From the NCBI RefSeq assembly GCF_030546745.1, contig NZ_JAUOPD010000006.1:62001-126000 (forward strand): 64,000 nt of DNA, written 5' to 3'. This document shows, piece after piece, positions 10,525 to 19,015 of this stretch. The DNA comes from Thalassotalea sp. 1_MG-2023 (GTDB lineage Bacteria > Pseudomonadota > Gammaproteobacteria > Enterobacterales > Alteromonadaceae). The position numbers were made by a program, and so were the translations under genes. How positions within the stretch are numbered: the first letter of the stretch is position 1; each line of letters opens with the position of its first letter. The notes under the pieces are model-generated. The model was not told the DNA's origin, ran no database searches, and saw only the letters and a list, made by a program, of their open reading frames with translations.

Positions 10525-10861
10525 ACGAATTAAACGCAGAAGCATTTTAACGAATGATACAGATCTTGATCCTATGAATGCAGTAAGTAACCTATTTGAT
10601 GTTGCGATGGTGTTTTCTGTGGCATTAATGGTTGCTTTGGTTAGTTACTTAGATGTCGCAGAAATGCTATTTAGTGATAGTTTTACTATGGTTAAAAACC
10701 CAGGAAAGGAAAATATGGAAATTGTCACCAAAGAAGCGGGAGAAATTGTGCGTTATCAAGCGCATAACGCTCAAAGTACGACACAAAATAAAGGTAAACG
10801 TGTAGGTACAGCTTATCAGTTGGAAAATGGTGAAATCATTTACATTCCTGATCAAAACTAA
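10514..10861 (+). CDS. DUF2149 protein, ExbD-like partner (HmuV-like)
   Basis: A 115-residue protein with a basic N-terminus (KRIKRR), a conserved DPMNAVSNLFDVAMVFSVAL segment leading into one membrane helix (about 25-50) and a soluble tail ending in GEIIYIPDQ. This architecture and the DPM..NLFDVA motif match DUF2149, which accompanies ExbB-like channels in bacteria and archaea. It overlaps the preceding gene by 11 bases and precedes the MerC-like gene by 15. It is likely the periplasm-facing partner of the proton channel. Confidence 0.75.
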   Translation: MAHKRIKRRSILTNDTDLDPMNAVSNLFDVAMVFSVALMVALVSYLDVAEMLFSDSFTMVKNPGKENMEIVTKEAGEIVRYQAHNAQSTTQNKGKRVGTAYQLENGEIIYIPDQN

Positions 10862-10876
10862 TAAGGAAGACATTAT

Positions 10877-11272
10877 ATGAAGATTTTTGAACAACCCATC
10901 TTAGATAAGCTATCTATTGCAACATCAGTGATATGTGCTGTTCACTGCGCTATTGTTCCTATTTTTATTGCGCTATTTCCGACAATATCGGTGTTAAGTA
11001 GTAATGAACACGAATTTCATCAAGCGATAGTGTGGTTTATTATACCTTTGAGCATAATGGCTGGCTTTTTGGGATGCTATAAGCATAAGAGTAAAAGGAT
11101 ATTATTAACGATACTTTCAGGACTTTGCTTACTTGTTTTTGCTGCATTATTTGCTCATGACTTGTGGGGTGAAAGTGTAGAAAAAACGCTAACGGTAATT
11201 GCAACAATGATTCTAGCTGTTGCGCACTGGCAAAACTTTAAACGTTGTCGTGATAATAGCTGCGACCATTAG
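10877..11272 (+). CDS. MerC-domain membrane protein
   Basis: A 131-residue inner-membrane protein with four membrane segments and the MerC signature CAVHCAIVPIFIALFP near the N-terminus, plus Cys/His residues in the tail (CRDNSCDH). MerC proteins were first described as mercuric-ion transporters, but there is no merA, merR or merP here. It is the last gene of the haem-uptake-like operon, 15 bases after the DUF2149 gene, with the ribosome-binding site AAGGAAG at 10863-10869. A role in moving iron, haem or a related metal across the inner membrane is inference from context. Confidence 0.8.
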   Translation: MKIFEQPILDKLSIATSVICAVHCAIVPIFIALFPTISVLSSNEHEFHQAIVWFIIPLSIMAGFLGCYKHKSKRILLTILSGLCLLVFAALFAHDLWGESVEKTLTVIATMILAVAHWQNFKRCRDNSCDH

Positions 11273-11436
11273 TGTGCTTTTCTTTTTGATAATCAAACGA
11301 GGAAATGTTTGTTAATTAATAATTAAATAGCTTTTATACAGATAATTCTTAAATACCCTAATAAATCAAGTGATTGATGGGTTTATATGTCAAGATATTT
11401 TACACAATCATGGCTGGTAAATTACATTGATTTTTC

Positions 11437-11471
11437 ACCATATTGAAAATGTTCAGTATTTTCAATATGGT
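11437..11471 (+). terminator. Perfect 14-bp inverted repeat, possible terminator
   Basis: ACCATATTGAAAAT and its exact complement are separated by 7 bases and followed by TACGTTTTTTG. It lies 165 bases after the MerC-like gene and about 90 bases before the PEP-CTERM gene. The stem is AT-rich and the T-run starts three bases late, so an operator for the downstream gene is an alternative. Confidence 0.45.
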
Positions 11472-11562
11472 ACGTTTTTTGTATTAATGTACAAATTAAT
11501 AATTAGTATGTTAATAAACTCCCTACTAAATTTTATGGTAAGGGAAAAGCAAGGGGTGTTAA

Positions 11563-12261
11563 ATGAAACTTAAGTACTTTAAAACGACTATTGCAGGTTT
11601 GGCAATGGCTATCAGTGGTGTTGCAAATGCAGGATTACTATACGATCAAAATCTAGTTAATGGCGTACATTTTGGTTCAGGAAATCAAAATGGTGCTTTT
11701 ACTACGGAAACTAACAACGGTATAGAAATAGGTATACGTGGGAAGTTGCGCTTTGATGAAAATAATTCCCCGCAACCTATATACAACAGCAATGGTGACG
11801 GTACTTATTCATTTGATAATGTAGCTCCACCATCTGGTTTTGGTTGGGCGCCAGGTGCAACAACCACTTCAATTTGGAGTTGGGATTGGAGTATAGATGT
11901 TTCTGGATCACAATATAGTTTCGGCGATTTAACATATCTTATGGAGATAGATTTCGACCCATCTTCAGCAACAAACTTTTTATCATTTGATCCGATTAAC
12001 AGCCCGAATGATAATTCAATTTCAGGTGCTTCACAGCAAAATTCTTGGAATATGGAGTTCTTCAGAGGTGCTCTACCTTACAACAATACTGATGTTGGTA
12101 TTTATACTATACAGCTTTCAGCGTTCGATGGCTCTACCTTACTAGCAAGCTCTAGTATTGATATTATTCAAGGTGTTGATATTCCTGAACCATCTACTAT
12201 CGCTATTTTTGCACTAGGCGTGATTGGTTTAGCTTCACGTCGATTTAAGAAACTTTCGTAA
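11563..12261 (+). CDS. PEP-CTERM sorting-domain exported protein
   Basis: A 232-residue secreted protein. An N-terminal signal peptide ends near GVANAGLLY. The mature part is rich in N, S, G and aromatic residues and is not recognised. The C-terminus has the full PEP-CTERM signal: the PEPST motif, a hydrophobic helix (IAIFALGVIGLA) and a basic end (SRRFKKLS). Such proteins are processed by an exosortase (EpsH/XrtA type) and go to the surface or extracellular matrix. No exosortase is in this window. The start has the purine-rich site AAGGGG 6 bases upstream. It stands alone between two terminator-like structures. Confidence 0.85.
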   Translation: MKLKYFKTTIAGLAMAISGVANAGLLYDQNLVNGVHFGSGNQNGAFTTETNNGIEIGIRGKLRFDENNSPQPIYNSNGDGTYSFDNVAPPSGFGWAPGATTTSIWSWDWSIDVSGSQYSFGDLTYLMEIDFDPSSATNFLSFDPINSPNDNSISGASQQNSWNMEFFRGALPYNNTDVGIYTIQLSAFDGSTLLASSSIDIIQGVDIPEPSTIAIFALGVIGLASRRFKKLS

Positions 12262-12287
12262 TCAGTGTAGTTAGTTAATAATATAAA

Positions 12288-12367
12288 ACATTCTGCTTTA
12301 GTTATCGTCTAGTTTACATAGTCATCTATGTTAACAGTCAGTGGCAAAGAGCAGAGTGTTTTTTTAT
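12288..12367 (+). terminator. Imperfect hairpin with T-run after the PEP-CTERM gene
   Basis: AACATTCTGCTTT pairs imperfectly with AAAGAGCAGAGTGTT, followed by a run of T (12358-12365). Inside it a second hairpin, ACATAG-TCAT-CTATGT (12316-12331), is perfect. It begins 27 bases after the stop codon and probably terminates the PEP-CTERM transcript. Confidence 0.5.
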
Positions 12368-12468
12368 ATCGTTTGTAGCATTAAATATGCGATAACTGTG
12401 AGTTTTAGTTTTTAGTTTTCTGATTTAATTTAATCAAGTCTGTTAATCTTCATGATATTAGAAGTATA

Positions 12469-12497
12469 AAAAAATCCGCGATATACGCGGATTTTTT
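12469..12497 (-). terminator. Strong intrinsic terminator, bidirectional
   Basis: A perfect 12-bp stem, AAAAAATCCGCG and its complement, with a 5-base loop lies 27 bases beyond the stop codon of the tricorn-like protease gene on the minus strand. The A/T ends give a T-run in both directions. Confidence 0.85.
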
Positions 12498-12523
12498 ATG
12501 AAACATGAACAAATAGAAGAAGG

Positions 12524-15500
12524 TTACTTCAGCTTTTTAAGTAATACTTCTACGGCTTTCTCTATTTGCTTATCTTGGCCTTTTGATGAAGATTCAGGAT
12601 CATTCTTAACCATATGATCCGGCATAGTTTGATTGTTTTCTAGGTATTTTCCTTTTGTATCTTTCATACCAACTTGAGGTACCCCAGCACGAAAATCACC
12701 TGAAATACCCGTTTCCCACCATACAGCGGTCATCGTTCCTGGTACAGGCATACCAACCATTTCACCTAAGTCTAATTCATCATAGGTGTAAGCAAAAGCA
12801 TGTGCGTCACTATAGTTTCCTTCGTTAATTAATAGCACTGATGGCTTGTTCCATTGATCAAAAGGGTCGCCAGCATATTGGCGGCCACGTACATGCATAG
12901 TGAAATATTCATTACCGCTAAGTAGCTTCGCTAAGTCGTTGTGTAACCAGCCACCACCATTAAATCGAGTATCAACAACCACAGCTTCTTTATCAAAATG
13001 TTTGCCTAATAAACTCGAGTACACGGCTCTAAAACTAGGGTCATTCATGCCTCGAACATGCACATAAGCTAATCGTCCATTTGACAGTTTCTCAACTAAT
13101 GCTTCACGTGATGTTACCCAACGATCATATAATAAATTACTAACTTTTCTTGCTGAAACAGGCTTTATAACTTCATCAAAGTTATTACCTTTATCGTCTT
13201 CAAAGGTGAACCTTACACGTTTACCGGTTGTGTGATTAAGTAGTTGATATAGGTTTTGGTTTTTGCTTAATTCAACGCCATTTACTGCGGTTAATTTGAC
13301 CCCCGGTTTGACTTTACTTTCGGCATTGTCAAAAGGACCATTAGCAAGTACTTCTTCAACCAGTAAGCCATTATCATCATTAAAAAATAATCCTAAACGA
13401 CCAGTTTTATCATTGGTGCTCGTAGATTTAGGTCGGTAAGATGAGCCAATGTGCGAGGCATTCAATTCGCCAGTCATTTCAGCAAACATGTTGGCAAAAT
13501 CTCGACCATGACCAATCGAAGTTAACTTCTTACGATAAGATTTACCAATTTCATCCCAATCGATGCCATGATAATCGCTTCGATAAAACTTATCTTTAAT
13601 GACACGCCAACTGTGATCAAACATGAATTCACGTTCTGCAACGGTTTTAAGTTGCATCACAGGATTAACTTTAATTGATTTTAATGTGATTTTTTTACCG
13701 ACTTTACCTTGCTTTAATTGACCATCGGCAAGGATAAAAAGGTTCTTTTCATCTTCACTAAACGACATATTCACCGAGCGGGCATTGAGCTTGGCGACTA
13801 ATTCCGTCTTCTTATCTTTAATAGATTGACGCCATAAATCAAATCCTTTCTCAAAACGCGCTAAGTAATATAATTCTTTAGCATCTTTAGTCAGGTAGGC
13901 TTGGCCTAACTGTGATGAGTGGACAGTAAGACGAACAGTGCGACGTTCGATATTTTCCCAGTCGATTTCTACTGGCGAAATCGATTTAGTTTTATCTACA
14001 GCCTCTTCATCATCTTTTTTATCTTCGTCTTTTTTACCTTTTTCTTTTTTATCTTCTAGTTCTTTTTGTAATTCGTATTCTTCCTTAGACATACGGAATT
14101 TGTCATAGCTATCTTGCGTTAAAAATGCAGCTAGCACATCACCTTCGCGCCCCCAACTGCCATGGTCTCGCTGGCCAAAGCGGGCACTCCACCATAAAAC
14201 GGCATTACCATCTGTATGCCAAGTAGGTGAACCATCATTGTAACCAGATAAACTGATGTCTTTCGGTTTTGCTGAACCATCTGATGGGAAAATGCCGACA
14301 TTTTTAATAAACAATCGGCCACGCGGTGCAAAGTTTGCCGTCATCCAATAACTATCTGGTGCCCAAGCAAATGAAATATCTCCATCGGCATATGAATAAT
14401 TGTTTTCTTTACTTAACGCTACATTTACTTCTTTGGTTTCACGGTCAATAACTTGGATTTCGTCACGATTCGACAAAAAGGCTATTTTCTTACCGTCTGG
14501 TGAATATACCGGCTGAAAGCTATCGGTATCGGCTAAATGCACTGTTTTTTCAGTTAACGTTGTTGCCGCAAAAAAGTAAGGCTCTGACTCATTTTCAATG
14601 GTTGTTTCATATAAACCCCAGTTGTCATCACGCTCAGCTGCATATAAAAGTGTTTTACCATCTTTATGGAAAGATACAGAACGCTCTTGTTGAGGAGTAT
14701 TGGTTATTGCACGAGTTGTTTTAAATTCTGTACTAGCAACAAAAACTTCACCACGGGCAATAAATGCAACTTCTTTGCCGTCAGGTGAAACTGCGTATTC
14801 TGTAATTTTTCCGCCTAGCGACACAGGCAATAATTCATCTTCTTGTACATCGTTGGCAATGGTTACGTTTACACGGTTTAAAGAACCGTTTTTGTTGGTG
14901 TAAATGCTACCGTGATGTACAAAAGCTAGTGTACCGTTTTCACTGGTTGATAAGCTACGTACAGGGTGCTGTTTAAATTTGGTGATTTGTTTTTTGTTAC
15001 TCCCATTTAAGCTTGTTTGCCAAACATTAAACACGTCTGATTTTTCTTCTGAGGTGTAATAAAAGGTATTATTATTTTTCCAGACAGGGTTATGGTCACC
15101 ACCTTTAAAAGTTGTTAACTGTTGATGTTTCCCAGAGTTTAGATCATGTAACCAAATATCTCGGGCAAATGCTGAAACATCGTGCTTTCTAAATGGGTTT
15201 TCATAAGATTTTTCATCACGATAAAGTACTTGATCGCCGTTAGGTGAAAATTGAAGCTCAGATGCTGGCACTGTAGCAAGCATTTTTGGGGTTGCACCAC
15301 CTACGGAAACGGTATAGCTTTCCGTTAATCGAGCAGTTGGGAATATCGTTGAGTCTTTTGAATCTATACGGCTAGAGGTAAATAGAACTTCTTTATTATT
15401 TTTCGTGAAATCTTGTGGAATATCATTAGCTGAATGGTAGGTTAGTCGTTTGGCCTTGCCGCCATTTGCAGGCATGATATAAACATCTAAGTTGCCACTT

Positions 15501-15757
15501 CGATCACTGGCAAAGGCAATGTTTTTGCCATCACTTGACCAAATAGGGTGCCCATCCCAATCACTATGGATAGTTAATGGCCTAGCCGTGCCACCACTTG
15601 TGGGGACGGTGTAGATATCTCCTTTGTATGAAAAGGCGATAGTTTTACTGTCAGGTGAGATACTACTGTGCAGAAACCATTCCTGGTCTTTTTCAACGGC
15701 AGTGGCGGCTGTGGCAAAAATCGCCAAAGCCGACAATGCATATTTTTTATAGCGCAT
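12524..15757 (-). CDS. Tricorn-like S41 peptidase
   Basis: A 1077-residue secreted protease with a signal peptide (1-20, ending ATAATAVEK). Residues 25-550 form WD40/PD40-type beta-propeller repeats (for example SDWDGHPIWSSDGKNIAFAS and SPDGKKIAFLSNRDE). A lysine/glutamate-rich linker lies near 555-590, then a tricorn core domain with the active-site-type His in GELNASHIGS (about 768), a PDZ region (about 790-870) and the S41 domain with the presumed nucleophile Ser in NEGNYSDAHAF (about 982). This order is that of tricorn proteases, which cut peptides into small fragments. A periplasmic peptide-degrading role is likely and fits with the M28 peptidase on the same strand upstream. The gene is followed by a strong terminator. 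Confidence 0.88.
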   Translation of the reverse strand: MRYKKYALSALAIFATAATAVEKDQEWFLHSSISPDSKTIAFSYKGDIYTVPTSGGTARPLTIHSDWDGHPIWSSDGKNIAFASDRSGNLDVYIMPANGGKAKRLTYHSANDIPQDFTKNNKEVLFTSSRIDSKDSTIFPTARLTESYTVSVGGATPKMLATVPASELQFSPNGDQVLYRDEKSYENPFRKHDVSAFARDIWLHDLNSGKHQQLTTFKGGDHNPVWKNNNTFYYTSEEKSDVFNVWQTSLNGSNKKQITKFKQHPVRSLSTSENGTLAFVHHGSIYTNKNGSLNRVNVTIANDVQEDELLPVSLGGKITEYAVSPDGKEVAFIARGEVFVASTEFKTTRAITNTPQQERSVSFHKDGKTLLYAAERDDNWGLYETTIENESEPYFFAATTLTEKTVHLADTDSFQPVYSPDGKKIAFLSNRDEIQVIDRETKEVNVALSKENNYSYADGDISFAWAPDSYWMTANFAPRGRLFIKNVGIFPSDGSAKPKDISLSGYNDGSPTWHTDGNAVLWWSARFGQRDHGSWGREGDVLAAFLTQDSYDKFRMSKEEYELQKELEDKKEKGKKDEDKKDDEEAVDKTKSISPVEIDWENIERRTVRLTVHSSQLGQAYLTKDAKELYYLARFEKGFDLWRQSIKDKKTELVAKLNARSVNMSFSEDEKNLFILADGQLKQGKVGKKITLKSIKVNPVMQLKTVAEREFMFDHSWRVIKDKFYRSDYHGIDWDEIGKSYRKKLTSIGHGRDFANMFAEMTGELNASHIGSSYRPKSTSTNDKTGRLGLFFNDDNGLLVEEVLANGPFDNAESKVKPGVKLTAVNGVELSKNQNLYQLLNHTTGKRVRFTFEDDKGNNFDEVIKPVSARKVSNLLYDRWVTSREALVEKLSNGRLAYVHVRGMNDPSFRAVYSSLLGKHFDKEAVVVDTRFNGGGWLHNDLAKLLSGNEYFTMHVRGRQYAGDPFDQWNKPSVLLINEGNYSDAHAFAYTYDELDLGEMVGMPVPGTMTAVWWETGISGDFRAGVPQVGMKDTKGKYLENNQTMPDHMVKNDPESSSKGQDKQIEKAVEVLLKKLK

Positions 15758-15805
15758 TATTTAAATTCCTTGAGCAACTTAAAAAGTTGTTATCATTTTT
15801 TATGT

Positions 15806-15976
15806 TAGGGTCTGTTTAACTTTCGTGTTTATTTTTGCAGCAGTTTATGGGTATTTAGACAAGGCATTGCGATTAAAGTGTGGTTATTCCACATGAAAAA
15901 ACAATAACGACGTATAAATGACAAAAAAAGCGTTTAGTTCGAACAAAATTTAATCTCGAAAGTTAAACAGAACCTA
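15806..15976. mobile_element. Probable MITE with 18-bp terminal inverted repeats and TA flanks
   Basis: GGGTCTGTTTAACTTTCG (15808-15825) is matched at 15957-15974 by CGAAAGTTAAACAGAACC in inverted orientation, with a single mismatch. Both ends are flanked by TA, as expected for a target duplication of Tc1/mariner/IS630-type transposition. The 167-bp interior has no coding capacity. It sits in the 423-base gap between the tricorn-like and M28 peptidase genes, close to the promoter of the former. No second copy was noticed in this window. Confidence 0.6.
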
Positions 15977-16145
15977 GGTATTTTGATGTGATGTTATAAC
16001 AAAAAAACTGACTATGCCAATAAGCATTCGATAAGATGTAGGAAAGTCGCGACGGTTATTTTGTAAGAAGATAGAAGTGTTTTACGTTTTGCAGATTAGG
16101 TTGTTAATGTTCGTGAACAATACACTGATTATAATTTGTATTTTT

Positions 16146-16171
16146 AGCGGGCGGCTAAGGTGTCGCCCGCT
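16146..16171 (-). terminator. GC-rich hairpin after the M28 peptidase gene
   Basis: AGCGGGCG and CGCCCGCT form a perfect 8-bp stem with a 10-base loop, 10 bases after the stop codon of the M28 peptidase on the minus strand. The sequence that follows on that strand is A-rich, not T-rich, so it may be a transcript-stabilising hairpin or a factor-dependent end and not a classical intrinsic terminator. Confidence 0.4.
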
Positions 16172-16180
16172 AGCTAGATG

Positions 16181-17581
16181 TTATGGTTTCAGTTCTACGT
16201 CTGAATCGGCAATCAAATAAATGCTAGCTGCATATGCTGCAATATTTTGGGCTAATTCATCTGGGTTAATTTTATCAAGAGTATCGTCTGGCGTATGATG
16301 TAAATCAAAGTAGTCTCGGCCGTTTTGACTTAAACGAATAGTAGGCACACCTTTAGCGGCAAGTGGAATGATATCTGGGCCACCACCTGGCACATCTGAA
16401 CCGCCTCTAATGATACCCAAAGGTGATAAAATTTTAGCAATATCGTCCATTAACACAGTAGCTTTTGGATTGACGTTTGACACCAATTGCCAAATAGTTT
16501 GTGCACCAAAATCTGATTCTGTTGCCACTACATGATTTTTCAAATTAGCTTCATGCTGCTTAGCATAGGCAAATGCGCCGAGCAGGCCGACTTCTTCTGC
16601 GCCAAACATAACCACTCGTATGGTACGTTTAGGACGTTTGGGAAGTTTAGCAATAAGCGCTGCCGCAGCTGTGGTAATGGCAATACCTGCACCGTCATCT
16701 ACGGCACCAGTGCCGAGATCCCAACTATCTAAATGGCCACCAATGAGAACTATCTCTTCTGGCTTTTCACTGCCAACTAGATCTAAAATGACATTACCAC
16801 TGCTCACATCACCTTTCCATTTTGATTCTGAATGAAGCGATATCGTTAATGGCTTGTCTAAGTTGTGCAAACGACGAAGGTGGTCAGCATCAGGATTTGA
16901 AATTGCAATCACTGGAATATTCGCCCATTTATCACCTTCTGAACTCATCATTCCTGAATGAGGGAAACGGTGTGAATCTGAACCTACTGAGCGAACAACT
17001 AAAGCACTTGCACCGCCACGTTCAGCATGTTGCCAGCCTATTCTTCGGCGTTGATTAGCTTGCCCATAACCAGCACCAGTTTGGCTTTTTACCATCATAT
17101 CGCCATCAACAAAAGCAATTTTACCGTTCAAACTGTTATCTTTCACAGCTTTCAATGCGTGAATATCTCTAAAATATACAACATCAGCATTAATACTTTC
17201 TTTAGTCGGTGCAGCACCACCTAAAGCGGTACCGTATAAATCTTGTTGGTAAGGGGAAGTAAGCGATATATGTAAGTGGCCTCTATCCCAGAATGGCATA
17301 GTGAATTCTTCAATCCAAGCCTTGTCAAAACCTAAATCTTGTCCTAATTTTAGTCCCCAATCTCTCGCACGTTTTTCCGCTTCTGAGCCACCTAAGCGAG
17401 GGCCAATTTCGGTGGTCAAAGACGTGACGATTTCCATACCTAAATCGCTTTTGATAGCGGTTTGCATGAGTTGTGTTGCGGTGTGTTTTTGATCATCAGT
17501 TATTGGGGATTGTGCCGCCAATAACTGAACACTAAAAATACTTAACATCGCGCCAAAAGTAAGACGTTTCAAATGTTGCAT
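16181..17581 (-). CDS. M28-family zinc aminopeptidase/carboxypeptidase Q-like
   Basis: A 466-residue secreted peptidase with a signal peptide ending at LLAAQS. A PA-type inserted domain (about 130-240) is followed by the M28 catalytic domain. The expected zinc ligands and catalytic acids can be seen: His in GGHLDSWD (about 283), Asp in GAVDDGAG (about 295), Glu pair in GAEEVGL (about 328), Asp in ESDFGA (about 357) and His in DLHHTPDDT (about 427). The closest family I recognise is plasma glutamate carboxypeptidase/carboxypeptidase Q. Likely role: hydrolysis of dipeptides or short peptides in the periplasm. The gene begins only about 57 bases from the first displaced nth fragment, which marks the start of the accessory region. 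Confidence 0.88.
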   Translation of the reverse strand: MQHLKRLTFGAMLSIFSVQLLAAQSPITDDQKHTATQLMQTAIKSDLGMEIVTSLTTEIGPRLGGSEAEKRARDWGLKLGQDLGFDKAWIEEFTMPFWDRGHLHISLTSPYQQDLYGTALGGAAPTKESINADVVYFRDIHALKAVKDNSLNGKIAFVDGDMMVKSQTGAGYGQANQRRRIGWQHAERGGASALVVRSVGSDSHRFPHSGMMSSEGDKWANIPVIAISNPDADHLRRLHNLDKPLTISLHSESKWKGDVSSGNVILDLVGSEKPEEIVLIGGHLDSWDLGTGAVDDGAGIAITTAAAALIAKLPKRPKRTIRVVMFGAEEVGLLGAFAYAKQHEANLKNHVVATESDFGAQTIWQLVSNVNPKATVLMDDIAKILSPLGIIRGGSDVPGGGPDIIPLAAKGVPTIRLSQNGRDYFDLHHTPDDTLDKINPDELAQNIAAYAASIYLIADSDVELKP

Positions 17582-17637
17582 GAATTCTCCAGTGATATTG
17601 TTATACGTTATGAGTTTGTGAGCGTAAAAAATTAATA

Positions 17638-17876
17638 CTACTCTATTTTATCGTTATATTCACAAAAGTCTTCAATAATACAAAATCGCATTTAGGTTTG
17701 CGGCAACATAAGCATAGCGACCATTAAGTATCAGCCAGTGATGAAGATCAACGTTAAATTCAGCGGTATCACTTTAAATAGTTTTTTGCACTTTAACCAC
17801 GATTTACCCTTGGCTAGTTTAGCGAGATTATTTATGCGGAATATATTGTGTCAACGGCTATCATGGGTTGTTAAAG
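17638..17876 (-). pseudogene. nth: Displaced nth 3'-end fragment A (decayed)
   Basis: On the minus strand this stretch aligns along its whole length with the last third of nth (36019-36264): the end CEYNDKIE-stop mirrors CEFKDKTE-stop, and blocks such as TCTTCAAT, TTAAATTCAGC, TTTACCC and GGCTAT keep the order and spacing of nth. Several small indels and many substitutions break the frame. No matching 5' part of nth exists here. It is the most distant of five such fragments and lies at the edge of the accessory region. Confidence 0.8.
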
Positions 17877-18378
17877 TAACTTATTGCTAGATTTAGGCGA
17901 TCAAAATAACCATTGTTTAAGGGAAAGGTTTAAACCCATATGTCGTCATTGCTAATACTATATGGGCTTATGCTTTTTTGCGGAGGCCAAAATGTGGATC
18001 TGGTTTCTTTTGAAATGAAATTGTTATTCATAAATCCTTCTCCTATCGTTACTAAGTCTTTAGACGTAGATACCTACCTCCAGCAAATGGTGATTTAGGG
18101 CAACGTCATTTCAATCTGTTAATCGCTTAGGTTGGTTTTTGTCTTGCCAGTATAAGGTGGTATGGTTGTTAATAGTATTATGTGGCGTTTTATGTCTGCC
18201 TACGGAAAAAATAAGGTCATTGTAATTGATAAAATATCGGGCAACACGTTATTAGAACTCCCTACAGGTAATGGCCTGATGGAATAGGCTATTCATCTTT
18301 GGCTTTACCTTAAATAAACGCTATTGGTGGTAGGTTACAAAAGCCCACTTTTAGAATGTTGGTACTATTAAATAAAAA
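17877..18378. other. Non-coding stretch, about 500 bases
   Basis: No convincing gene was found between nth fragment A and the terminator of the DUF4331 operon. There are short open stretches on the plus strand, one after GGAGG near 17983, but all are interrupted by stop codons. It may be decayed coding sequence carried in with the adjacent module. Confidence 0.4.
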
Positions 18379-18426
18379 CCCCTAGCCTAAAGTATTAGGT
18401 AAAACCTAATCCAATAAAGCTAGGGT
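18379..18426 (-). terminator. Terminator of the DUF4331 operon
   Basis: ACCCCTAGC (18378-18386) pairs with GCTAGGGT (18419-18426) and encloses a second perfect hairpin, ATTAGGT-AAA-ACCTAAT. On the minus strand the stem is followed by a T-run (complement of AATAAAAA). It lies about 40 bases after the lipoprotein stop codon. Confidence 0.7.
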
Positions 18427-18467
18427 AAAATCAAGTTCCATTATTAAGCCATCCTTGGCTTGCAGGT

Positions 18468-18989
18468 TTAATTAGCGTCAATCAGATCTTGATAATCGCT
18501 TTGGTTCGCAACATCTTGGATAAACTCTCTGCCATTGATCGACAACGGAATATCTGTTGAAGCCTGGTTGAAAGCATCGCGACTGAACTGAGTAAACGAA
18601 ACTTGTAAGGCTTCGATTGTGATATTAATCGTTCCACTGACAGGGCTTGCGATACCATCACTCACCGTGTAAGTAAAACTATCAGAGCCTGTTTGCTCGG
18701 CAAATGGGATGTAGGTAAACGTCCCATCTGAGCTCACACCAACGGTACCAAGTTGAGGTTCACTGCTGATTTCAAAAGTGAGTGTATCGCCATTAGCATC
18801 GCTTACAGGTAAGTTATCGACAATATTGGTTTCAGTCTGCGTCGCTAAATTAGCGTCACCTGCCACTGGAGGCACATTTGGCTCAATAACAACTTTGTCG
18901 TCATTATCGCTATTAAAACAAGCGCTTAAATTCATTACCACCAACGACAAAGCAAATAGTTTTAGGCGATATACATTTATTTTATTCAT
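18468..18989 (-). CDS. Lipoprotein with a cadherin-like/VCBS-type repeat domain
   Basis: A 173-residue protein from the start at 18989, chosen because AAGGA lies 7 bases upstream; an in-frame ATG at 19013 has no such site. The N-terminus is a lipoprotein signal with lipobox LSAC. The mature part has an Ig/cadherin-like repeat: PVAGDANLATQTETNIV, SDANGDTLTFEIS, GTFTYIPFAEQTGSDSFTYTVSDG, familiar from large adhesins. The C-terminal 40 residues (FTQFSRDAFNQASTDIPLSI) are not recognised. It follows the DUF4331 gene by 26 bases, so the two are probably co-transcribed, placing it in the predicted ECF regulon. Likely an envelope-anchored partner of the DUF4331 protein. Confidence 0.72.
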   Translation of the reverse strand: MNKINVYRLKLFALSLVVMNLSACFNSDNDDKVVIEPNVPPVAGDANLATQTETNIVDNLPVSDANGDTLTFEISSEPQLGTVGVSSDGTFTYIPFAEQTGSDSFTYTVSDGIASPVSGTINITIEALQVSFTQFSRDAFNQASTDIPLSINGREFIQDVANQSDYQDLIDAN

Positions 18990-19015
18990 GTTTGATTCCT
19001 TGATTAGTTGCATGC

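Noticed and set aside
11527-11545. Sigma-54 promoter before the PEP-CTERM gene (GG-N10-GC)
   Set aside because: The -12 element reads AAGCA in place of TTGCA and lies too close to the start codon.
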